Positions 15,805-24,023 of a stretch of 25,906 nucleotides of DNA are shown one piece after another. This stretch comes from JAAZBW01 sp035647855 (GTDB taxonomy: Bacteria > Actinomycetota > Actinomycetes > Actinomycetales > Actinomycetaceae), in the NCBI GenBank assembly GCA_035647855.1, contig DASRMP010000086.1:1-25906 (forward strand), written 5' to 3'. The position numbers were made by a program, and so were the translations under genes. Within the stretch, counting starts at the first letter, position 1; each line of letters opens with the position of its first letter. The notes under the pieces were generated by a model. The model was not told the origin of the DNA, did no database searches, and worked only from the letters and a program-made list of their open reading frames with translations.

Positions 15805-16074
15805 GTGATCTTCCCTACCTGGCGCAAACCCACCGTGATCGCCGTGTGCCTTCTCGTGCTCGCGGTCGCGGCGATCGCGATCCTGGTGGACTCGCGCAGC
15901 GCTGCGTGGCTGCTCGCCGCCGGGCTCGCCATCGCGGCGGCGCTGCGCTGGTTCGCGCCGGAGCGAGATGTGCTCGATGCGCGGGGACGCCGATTCGACG
16001 TGACCGTGATGCTGATTCTGGCCGTCGCGATCGCGGTGCTCGCGCCGTGGGGGAACGCGGTGGTGCAGGGCTGA
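15805..16074 (+). CDS. DUF3017 small membrane protein
   Basis: The product is 89 aa with three hydrophobic segments (about residues 10-28, 31-47 and 66-84). Between the second and third are R-W-F-A-P and a conserved-looking G-R-R-F-D-V segment, the pattern of the actinobacterial DUF3017 family, whose function is unknown. The GTG at 15805 is used because a -10 box lies 7 bases upstream and the first helix begins just after it. The gene is divergent from the reductase and converges on icd with a gap of 19 bases. In other actinobacteria DUF3017 genes often sit near folate or TCA-cycle genes (from memory), and the neighbouring icd is in keeping with that. Confidence 0.8.
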   Translation: MIFPTWRKPTVIAVCLLVLAVAAIAILVDSRSAAWLLAAGLAIAAALRWFAPERDVLDARGRRFDVTVMLILAVAIAVLAPWGNAVVQG

Positions 16075-16093
16075 CGCGGCGGCACCCGCACCC

Positions 16094-18298
<2,205 letters not shown>

Positions 18299-18321
18299 GC
18301 AGGGCTCCTCAGGGAGAGTCA

Positions 18322-18345
18322 ATTTGTCTCGACGTCAAGATTTCC
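18322..18345. promoter_or_regulatory. Operator-like copy of the sucC palindrome upstream of icd
   Basis: TGTCTCGAC|GTCAAGA matches the core of the 24-bp palindrome in front of sucC; the outer bases of one arm diverge. Its centre is 35 bp before the icd ATG, against 36-37 bp at sucC. The same kind of promoter element (-10 box TAGACT, minus strand, 18357-18352) ends 6 bases upstream, so both operators cover the expected transcript start. Confidence 0.68.
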
Positions 18346-18351
18346 GGTGTC

Positions 18352-18357
18352 AGTCTA
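18352..18357 (-). promoter_or_regulatory. Putative -10 box (TAGACT) of icd
   Basis: TAGACT on the minus strand puts the transcript start near 18345, at the edge of the operator-like palindrome. No clear -35 box is visible. Confidence 0.45.
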
Positions 18358-18423
18358 ACTGAAGGGTGTGGGCCAGGCTCCGGGGAGTGCAGCCACCGAT
18401 GGCTACGGAAAAGTCCGGTGGTT

Positions 18424-18429
18424 TACTCT
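18424..18429 (+). promoter_or_regulatory. Putative leaderless -10 box (TACTCT) of moaA
   Basis: TACTCT is followed by 6 bases (GGGGGC) and then the ATG at 18436, giving a leaderless or very short-leader transcript for moaA-moaD. No long leader that could hold a molybdenum-cofactor riboswitch is therefore present. Confidence 0.45.
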
Positions 18430-18435
18430 GGGGGC

Positions 18436-19509
18436 ATGACGGCGCACGGAGGCACCGGAATTGCGCAGAGCCGAGCGGCTCCCGATCACGCGGATTTGCG
18501 CCTGCGCGACCGGTTCGGGCGCGTGGCGCGCGATCTACGCGTCTCGCTCACGGACCGCTGCAATCTGCGCTGCACCTACTGCATGCCGGCCGAAGGTCTT
18601 CAGTGGCTTCCCACGAGGGACACCCTCGACGACGGCGAGATCACCCGGCTGATCCGAATCGCCGTCGAGGAACTCGGCATCAGGGCCGTTCGATTCACCG
18701 GAGGCGAGCCTCTGCTGCGGCGCTCGCTCGAGCGCATCGTCGCGTTCACCGCTTCGCTTCGCACTGACGAGGGTGCGCGGCCGGACATCGCTCTGACCAC
18801 GAACGGGCTCGGTCTCGCGCACCGCGCCGCTGCGCTGAAGGAAGCCGGCCTGGAGCGGGTGAACATCTCGCTCGATGCCGTCGATCCCGCGGTGTACGCC
18901 TCGATCACCCGCCGCGATCGCTTCCACGACGTCGTCGACGCAATCGACGCCGCCCTCCGCACGGGTCTCGAACCCGTGAAGATCAATACCGTCCTCATGC
19001 GCGGCGTCAACGAGGACCAGACGGTTCCGCTCGCGCGCTTCTGTGTGGAGAAAGGCCTCCATCTGAGGTTCATCGAGCAGATGCCGCTCGGGCCCCACAT
19101 GGCCTGGGATCGCGCGGAGATCGTGAAGGCGGAGGAGATCCGCGGGATTCTGGCGGGCGAGTTCGAACTGGAGCCCGTGCCGCGCGACGATCCGTCCGCA
19201 CCCGCCGCCCGCTGGTGGGCGAGCCCGAAGAACGGTGGCCGGGGTGGGGACATCGGCATCATCGCGTCTGTCACGGAGCCGTTCTGCGGCGCCTGCGATC
19301 GCACGCGGCTCACCTCGGACGGGCAGATGCGTACCTGCCTCTTCGCCCGCACCGAGACCGACCTGCGCTCCCCGCTGCGTGCCGGCGCCGGCGACCGCGA
19401 GATCGCCCTCATCTGGGCCCGCGGAATGCGGGAGAAGAAGGCCGGCCACGGCATCGACGACCCGGGCTTCATCCAGCCCGAGCGAGGAATGTCCGCGATC
19501 GGCGGCTGA
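18436..19509 (+). CDS. moaA: GTP 3',8-cyclase (radical SAM)
   Basis: The product is 357 aa. MoaA uses SAM radical chemistry to turn GTP into 3',8-cyclo-7,8-dihydro-GTP, the first step of molybdopterin synthesis. The radical SAM cluster motif is C42-NLR-C46-TY-C49 and the GTP-binding C-terminal cluster is C284-GA-C287 plus C301. FTGGEPLLR (SAM binding) follows near residue 93. The C-terminus ends in Gly-Gly, as needed for MoaA function. The ATG at 18436 is chosen over an in-frame GTG at 18418 because a -10 box occupies that stretch. moaD follows after 35 bases. Confidence 0.96.
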   Translation: MTAHGGTGIAQSRAAPDHADLRLRDRFGRVARDLRVSLTDRCNLRCTYCMPAEGLQWLPTRDTLDDGEITRLIRIAVEELGIRAVRFTGGEPLLRRSLERIVAFTASLRTDEGARPDIALTTNGLGLAHRAAALKEAGLERVNISLDAVDPAVYASITRRDRFHDVVDAIDAALRTGLEPVKINTVLMRGVNEDQTVPLARFCVEKGLHLRFIEQMPLGPHMAWDRAEIVKAEEIRGILAGEFELEPVPRDDPSAPAARWWASPKNGGRGGDIGIIASVTEPFCGACDRTRLTSDGQMRTCLFARTETDLRSPLRAGAGDREIALIWARGMREKKAGHGIDDPGFIQPERGMSAIGG

Positions 19510-19544
19510 CGTGCCGGCAGCGCGACGAACACAAGGAGATCAAG

Positions 19545-19793
19545 ATGACGACTGTGACCGTCCGGTGGTTCGCCGCAGCCGCCGAAGCGGCCGGCGCCGC
19601 CCAGACCGTGGCCCATGCCCCCGACGGCGCCTCCGCCGCCTCCGTTCTCGCGTCTCTCACCGAAGGCAACGAGCGGCTCGGCAGAATTGTCGCGAGTTCG
19701 TCATTGCTAGCGGACGGTTCGGCTCTCACGGACCGGGACGAACGCCTGACCGCCACAACCCTCGATGTGCTCCCGGCGTTCGCGGGCGGTTGA
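19545..19793 (+). CDS. moaD: Molybdopterin synthase small subunit (sulfur carrier)
   Basis: The 82-aa ubiquitin-fold protein ends in AFAGG; the C-terminal Gly-Gly is adenylated and converted to a thiocarboxylate that supplies the dithiolene sulfur. It begins VTVRWFAAAAEAAG, the usual first strand and helix of MoaD. AAGGAG upstream gives a well-spaced ribosome binding site. It follows moaA in the same direction and converges on moaE with a 3-base gap. Confidence 0.92.
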   Translation: MTTVTVRWFAAAAEAAGAAQTVAHAPDGASAASVLASLTEGNERLGRIVASSSLLADGSALTDRDERLTATTLDVLPAFAGG

Positions 19794-19796
19794 GAG

Positions 19797-20216
19797 TCAC
19801 GGGCTGCCCGTCCACTCGGTGGTTCCGTCCGAGAAGTGCTGGTTCTTCCAGACCGGCAGCCGCCGCTTGATCTCGTCCACGATCCACATGCATGCGGCGA
19901 ACGCCTCGCTCCGGTGGGCGGCGCTCGCTGCGGCGAGAAGGGCCACGTCGCCCACCTCGAGGATCCCGACGCGGTGGAGCGCCGACGCCGAAACCACGCC
20001 CGGGCGCGTCCGCGCCTCCTCGACGATCTCGCGGATGATGCCGTCCGCCGTCGGATGACCGACGTACTCGATCCGCTGCACGCCTCGTCCCTGGTCGTGG
20101 TTGCGGACGGCCCCGCGGAAGGAGACCGTGGCCCCGGCGGCCGCGTGGCCGACGTCGAGGTCGACGCCGTTGATGGAGTCCTGGCGGATCCCGCTCCGCA
20201 CAGTACGACCGTCCAC
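19797..20216 (-). CDS. moaE: Molybdopterin synthase catalytic (large) subunit
   Basis: The product is 139 aa. MoaE carries out sulfur transfer from MoaD thiocarboxylate to precursor Z. Visible hallmarks are F-R-G-A-V-R-N-H-D near residue 34, H-R-V-G-I-L-E-V-G-D near residue 80, and the active-site stretch VDEIKRRLPVWKNQ near residue 113, with the two conserved lysines. The start is uncertain: a GTG at 20216 gives the length stated and a GTG at the sixth codon (20201) would fit homologues as well. The gene is on the opposite strand to all its pathway partners, divergent from the moeB-like gene (87-base gap) and tail to tail with moaD, so it must have its own promoter. Confidence 0.93.
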   Translation of the reverse strand: MDGRTVRSGIRQDSINGVDLDVGHAAAGATVSFRGAVRNHDQGRGVQRIEYVGHPTADGIIREIVEEARTRPGVVSASALHRVGILEVGDVALLAAASAAHRSEAFAACMWIVDEIKRRLPVWKNQHFSDGTTEWTGSP

Positions 20217-20253
20217 TAGTATCGCCTCGCCTCGTGATCCATGCGGGCGAGTC

Positions 20254-20259
20254 TATGCT
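20254..20259 (+). promoter_or_regulatory. Possible -10 box (TATGCT) before the moeB-like gene
   Basis: TATGCT would give a leader of about 40 bases containing GGAGAAG ahead of the start. It lies in the 87-base gap between divergent moaE and the moeB-like gene. Confidence 0.35.
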
Positions 20260-20303
20260 GAGTCGGACCCGCCCGGTTTGGAGCATTTGCGGAGAAGACA
20301 CAG

Positions 20304-21059
20304 TTGGTGAGGGCTGACGTGGGACTGACGAGCGAGCAGCGCGAGCGCTACGACAGGAACCTCCTTGTGCCCGGCTTCGGCGAATCGGGCCAGGAGGGAC
20401 TGGGTGCGGCGCGGGTGCTCGTCGTCGGGGCGGGCGGACTGGGCAGCCCGGTCCTGCTCTATCTGGCCGCCGCCGGAGTCGGGCACCTGACGATTGCGGA
20501 CGAGGACACCGTCGAGTTGACAAATCTGCAGCGGCAGGTCATCCACCGGATGGACAGCGTGGGCGTCTCCAAGACGGCCTCCGCGGCCCGGGCGGTGCGC
20601 GAGCTGAACCCCGAGGTGGCCACGGCGGAACTCGGGTGGCTCGAGGGCGATTCGATGCTGGAGGCCGCCCGGTCCCACGACCTCGTCCTCGACTGCACGG
20701 ACAACTTCACGGCGAAGTTCGGCACCGCCGACGCCTGCGCCGCCGCCGGCGTGCCCCTCGTGTGGGGCACAATCGTCTCGATGACGTTCCAGGTCACGGT
20801 GCTGTGGTCGCGGCCACCCGCGCCGTTCGCGCCGATCACTCTCCGGGACATCCACCCCGCGCCACCCGTCCCGGGTCTCGCCGACGGCGCCGCCCAGCTC
20901 GGCGTGCTGGGTGCGGCGGTCGGCCAGGCAGGTTCCGTCATGGCGGCCGAGGCGATCAAACTCATCACCGGGATCGGGCAGCCACTCATCGGGCGGCTCC
21001 TCATCGCTGACACCCGCGCGGGCCGGTGGGACGTCATCGAGGTGGGCAGGCGCGAATGA
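20304..21059 (+). CDS. moeB: MoeB/ThiF/HesA-type adenylyltransferase
   Basis: The product is about 251 aa and has the E1-like fold that adenylates the C-terminal Gly of a ubiquitin-like sulfur carrier, here presumably MoaD. It shows Y-D-R-N at the N-terminus, the nucleotide loop GAGGLGSP, NLQRQVIHR (arginine finger region), and LDCTDN with the Mg-binding Asp. Unlike E. coli MoeB it lacks both CxxC zinc pairs: the segment that is normally C-Y-R-C before F-P-x-P-P is T-L-R-D-I-H-P-A-P-P, and the C-terminus has no cysteines. No rhodanese domain follows. Start choice is open: TTG at 20304, GTG at 20307 or GTG at 20319, with GGAGAAG upstream. It overlaps moeA by 4 bases (ATGA). Confidence 0.83.
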   Translation: MVRADVGLTSEQRERYDRNLLVPGFGESGQEGLGAARVLVVGAGGLGSPVLLYLAAAGVGHLTIADEDTVELTNLQRQVIHRMDSVGVSKTASAARAVRELNPEVATAELGWLEGDSMLEAARSHDLVLDCTDNFTAKFGTADACAAAGVPLVWGTIVSMTFQVTVLWSRPPAPFAPITLRDIHPAPPVPGLADGAAQLGVLGAAVGQAGSVMAAEAIKLITGIGQPLIGRLLIADTRAGRWDVIEVGRRE

Positions 21060-22285
21060 TCCGGGTCGAGGAATACCAGCGCATCACGCAGACGGGCGTG
21101 GAGGCGCTGCCGTGTGAGGAGGTCAAGGTCGGGGCTGCCGCCGGCCGCGTACTCGCCGAGGACCTGCGCTCGATCCACCCGGTTCCGCCGTTCACCAACT
21201 CCGCGATGGACGGATTCGCGGTGTGCACCGACGACGTCGTCGCCGGTGCGGTCCTGCCAGTCACGGCGGACGTGCCCGCCGGCAGGATCGCCCCGGAGCC
21301 ACTCTGGCCGGGCACCGCGCAGCGGATCATGACGGGAGCACCGATCCCGCCGGGCGCGAACGCAGTCGTCCCAGTCGAGGACACCGATCAGCCGAGCGGG
21401 TCCGCGCCACTTCCCAAGCGCGTGCGCATCGACGCCGCCCCCACGCCCAACCGGCACGTCCGGTACAAGGGCGAGGACGTGCCTGCCGGTACGGTCGTGA
21501 TACGGGCGGGAACGAGGCTCACTCCCGCGGCGCTGGCCGCCGCGATCTCGGTCGGGCACGCAACCGTTCCGGTTCGGCGCCGACCACGCGTGGCAATCAT
21601 CTCCACCGGCGCAGAACTGCGGCGTGCCGGCGAGAAACTCGGCCCCGGCGAAATCCCGGACTCGAACGGCCCGCTCCTCACGGAACTGGTACGCGAGGCC
21701 GGCGGCGAGGTAGTCACACGCGTCACCACGGGTGACGACTCCGAGGAGTTCGCCGCCGCACTGGACTCGGCGATGGCAGCGGACCTCGTGGTGACGAGCG
21801 GCGGCGCCTCCGCCGGGGCCTTCGACGTCGTGAAGCACGTCGCAGAGCCACTCGGGGTGGAGTTCCGAAGCGTCGCGATGCAGCCCGGCAAACCGCAGGG
21901 CCACGGCCGGCTCATCGGCGACGGCGGCCGGCGCGTGCCTGTCTTCGCGCTGCCTGGAAACCCGGTGAGTGTGTTCGTCTCATTCCACGCCCTCGTGAGG
22001 CCCGTCCTCGAACTGATGCTGGGAACCAGTGCACGTGCCCCAATCGTCACCGCTCGGGCCACCTCCGGCTGGCGCTGCCCGGCCGGAAGGCGGCAGTACA
22101 CGCCGGTGCTGGTCAGTTTCGGGGCCGAGGTGACCTGCGAGAAGGTGCATCCGCTCGGCTCGGGATCGCACCTCGTCGCGTCGCTGCCCCATGCGAACGG
22201 CCTCGCAATCGCGGCGGAGGACGCCACAGAGGTGCAGGCCGGCGACCTGCTGGAGGTGCACCTCGTGAACCTTCCCTGGCGGTGA
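21056..22285 (+). CDS. moeA: Molybdopterin molybdotransferase
   Basis: The product is 409 aa, the usual length. MoeA inserts molybdate into adenylated molybdopterin to complete the cofactor. Domain signatures: PPFTNSAMDGFAV near residue 43, the P-A-G hinge and R-I-M-T-G-A-P-I-P near residue 90, the MoCF-binding domain with I-S-T-G-A-E-L and TSGGASAGAFD (about 247-257), and LPGNPVSVFVSF (about 300). Homologues often have SGG-V-S rather than SGG-A-S, so this is a mild variant. The ATG overlaps the stop of the moeB-like gene (ATGA), implying translational coupling. moaC begins 41 bases downstream. Confidence 0.95.
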   Translation: MIRVEEYQRITQTGVEALPCEEVKVGAAAGRVLAEDLRSIHPVPPFTNSAMDGFAVCTDDVVAGAVLPVTADVPAGRIAPEPLWPGTAQRIMTGAPIPPGANAVVPVEDTDQPSGSAPLPKRVRIDAAPTPNRHVRYKGEDVPAGTVVIRAGTRLTPAALAAAISVGHATVPVRRRPRVAIISTGAELRRAGEKLGPGEIPDSNGPLLTELVREAGGEVVTRVTTGDDSEEFAAALDSAMAADLVVTSGGASAGAFDVVKHVAEPLGVEFRSVAMQPGKPQGHGRLIGDGGRRVPVFALPGNPVSVFVSFHALVRPVLELMLGTSARAPIVTARATSGWRCPAGRRQYTPVLVSFGAEVTCEKVHPLGSGSHLVASLPHANGLAIAAEDATEVQAGDLLEVHLVNLPWR

Positions 22286-22326
22286 CTCCAAGGCAACCGC
22301 CGCACCGAACCAAGCAGGAGGAGACG

Positions 22327-22803
22327 ATGGAGTTCACGCACCTGGACGGGTGCGGGCACGCACGCATGGTGGATGTCACGGCGAAGGATCCGACCGTGAG
22401 AGAAGCGCGCGCGGAGGCATTCGTGCGTTGTTCGGCCGAGGTCGTGGCCACGCTCCGCGACGGCACGGTTCCCAAGGGAGACGTGTTCGCCGTTGCCCGG
22501 ATCGCGGGTATCGGGGCGGCGAAGCGCGTGCCGGAACTTCTCCCGCTTGCGCACACGATCGGGGTGCACGGCTGCGCCGTCGACGTGGAGGTGACCGACG
22601 AGGGCGTCGCCATCCGAACCGTGGTGCGTACCGCGGACAGGACGGGCGTGGAGATGGAGGCCCTCACGTCCGCGACCGTGGCAGCGCTCGCGGTGATCGA
22701 CATGGTGAAGGGCATCGACCGCTCGGCGGTCATCGAGAACGCCCGGATCACATGGAAGTCCGGCGGTAGGTCCGGAGAGTGGAGCAGGCCCTTCGGGTCC
22801 TGA
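22327..22803 (+). CDS. moaC: Cyclic pyranopterin monophosphate synthase
   Basis: The product is 158 aa. MoaC converts the MoaA product to cPMP (precursor Z). It opens F-T-H-L-D-G-C-G-H-A-R-M-V-D-V, the typical N-terminus, and carries KGDV-x-x-x-A-R-I-A-G-I near residue 50, P-L-A-H-T-I-G-V near residue 77, and DMVKGIDR near residue 123, where the conserved Asp and Lys are catalytic. The PLAHTI segment differs from the common PLCHPL, a variant worth noting. The ATG at 22327 follows AGGAGGA; an upstream in-frame ATG-less extension from 22282 is not used. Probably the last gene of a moeB-moeA-moaC unit. Confidence 0.95.
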   Translation: MEFTHLDGCGHARMVDVTAKDPTVREARAEAFVRCSAEVVATLRDGTVPKGDVFAVARIAGIGAAKRVPELLPLAHTIGVHGCAVDVEVTDEGVAIRTVVRTADRTGVEMEALTSATVAALAVIDMVKGIDRSAVIENARITWKSGGRSGEWSRPFGS

Positions 22804-22839
22804 TCGCTCGGCGGCTCATGATGCGTCCGCATCTGCGGC

Positions 22840-22845
22840 TAGAAT
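22840..22845 (+). promoter_or_regulatory. Putative leaderless -10 box (TAGAAT) of the HTH-Mop/mod operon
   Basis: TAGAAT is followed by 6 bases and then the ATG at 22852, so the transport operon probably has its own leaderless start separate from moaC. Confidence 0.5.
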
Positions 22846-22851
22846 CGGCGA

Positions 22852-23265
22852 ATGAAACCGAAGCTGAGGATTCGGCAGGCTGCGGCCGTTCTGGGAGTCA
22901 GCGATGACACCATACGCCGCTGGATCGACGGCGGGCAGTTGACCGCCGTCACCGATGACACGGGCCGGCGAGCCGTCGATGGCGGGGAACTCGCACGCCG
23001 CGCACGTGAGATCGCCGCGGAATCGCCCATTCGTGAACTCGACCAGACGCCGGGCAGGCAGTCCCTGCGCAACCACCTCACGGGGATTGTCACTGCGATC
23101 ACGGTTGACAAAGTGATGGCACAGGTCGATATTCAGGCCGGACCGTTCCGGGTCGTGAGCCTCATATCCGCGGAGGCAGTCCGGGAACTGGAACTCGAGG
23201 TCGGGTCTCTCGCCACCGCCGTCGTCAAAGCAACGAATGTATCTGTCGAAAGGACCTTGTCATGA
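22852..23265 (+). CDS. HTH plus Mop (TOBE) domain molybdate-binding protein
   Basis: The product is 137 aa with two parts. Residues 5-45 form a MerR/excisionase-like helix-turn-helix (L-R-I-R-Q-A-A-A-V-L-G-V then D-T-I-R-R-W-I-D-G-G-Q-L). Residues 70-135 are a molybdate-binding Mop/TOBE domain starting R-N-H-L-T-G-I-V and ending A-V-V-K-A-T-N-V. The likely role is molybdate sensing and control of the mod operon, a functional analogue of E. coli ModE with a different HTH; a storage role is an alternative. The ATG is 6 bases after a -10 box, and the stop overlaps the modA start by 4 bases (ATGA), so the gene is translated with modA. Confidence 0.85.
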   Translation: MKPKLRIRQAAAVLGVSDDTIRRWIDGGQLTAVTDDTGRRAVDGGELARRAREIAAESPIRELDQTPGRQSLRNHLTGIVTAITVDKVMAQVDIQAGPFRVVSLISAEAVRELELEVGSLATAVVKATNVSVERTLS

Positions 23266-24023
23266 AGTGGATTCGGACTGCGGCCGTCGCGATTCTCGCG
23301 GCCGGCCTGGTGGGATGCGCGTCGGACACCGGCGCCGATGACGCGACCAGCGCGCCGCCCGCGGAGGAGGCCGGTAATATCACCATCTTTGCCGCGGCCT
23401 CGCTCGAGAAGGCCTTCACGGAGCTCTCGGATGTATGGGCGGAGTCCCACGATGCCGAGCTGACCTTCTCCTACGGCGGTTCCAACGGCTTGGTGGACCA
23501 GATCGTCGAGGGCGCGCCGGCCGATGTCCTGGTGACCGCCGATGCCACCACGATGGACCGCGCCGTCGAGGAGGGCGTGGCCACGGACGCACGGCCACTC
23601 ACCACCAACTCCCTGGTCCTCGCGCTGGCGCCCGGCAACCCGGGCGGATTCGAGACTGCCGAGGAGGCGCTCGCGGGCGAGCGCCTTGTAGTGTGCGCCG
23701 AGGAGGTGCCCTGCGGTCGCGCAACGCTGCAACTCATGGAGTTGAGCGGTCTCGAGATGAGCCCGGTCTCACAGGAGCAGAACGTCACCGACGTCCGGGG
23801 CAAGATCGAGTCCGGTGAGGCGAACTCCGGCGTCATCTACCGGACCGACGCGGCTTCCACCGGTCTGGACATCCTCCGGATCCCGGGCGCCGACGAGGTC
23901 GTTACCACGTCCTTCACGGCTCTGGTGACCGACGGGGACCCGGCCGGCGCCGAGTTCGCCGAGTTCCTGCACTCTGACGAGGCCCGGGAGGTTCTGGACT
24001 CATACGGCTTCGGGACGCCGTGA
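23262..24023 (+). CDS. modA: Molybdate ABC transporter substrate-binding lipoprotein
   Basis: The product is 253 aa. A lipoprotein signal (MKWIRTAAVAILAAGLVGC, Cys19 lipidated) is followed by a short acidic linker and the mature domain starting I-T-I-F-A-A-A-S-L, the ModA signature whose serine contacts the oxyanion. Further ModA-like elements are F-S-Y-G-G-S-N-G-L near residue 70 and V-T-A-D-A near residue 90. It should capture molybdate (or tungstate) outside the membrane and hand it to the fused ModBC. The ATG overlaps the preceding stop by 4 bases and the stop is overlapped by the modBC GTG. Confidence 0.93.
   Translation: MKWIRTAAVAILAAGLVGCASDTGADDATSAPPAEEAGNITIFAAASLEKAFTELSDVWAESHDAELTFSYGGSNGLVDQIVEGAPADVLVTADATTMDRAVEEGVATDARPLTTNSLVLALAPGNPGGFETAEEALAGERLVVCAEEVPCGRATLQLMELSGLEMSPVSQEQNVTDVRGKIESGEANSGVIYRTDAASTGLDILRIPGADEVVTTSFTALVTDGDPAGAEFAEFLHSDEAREVLDSYGFGTP

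Noticed and set aside
18299..18435. Molybdenum-cofactor riboswitch before moaA
   Set aside because: The predicted -10 box lies 6 bases before the ATG, leaving no leader, and no conserved stem pattern was recognised.
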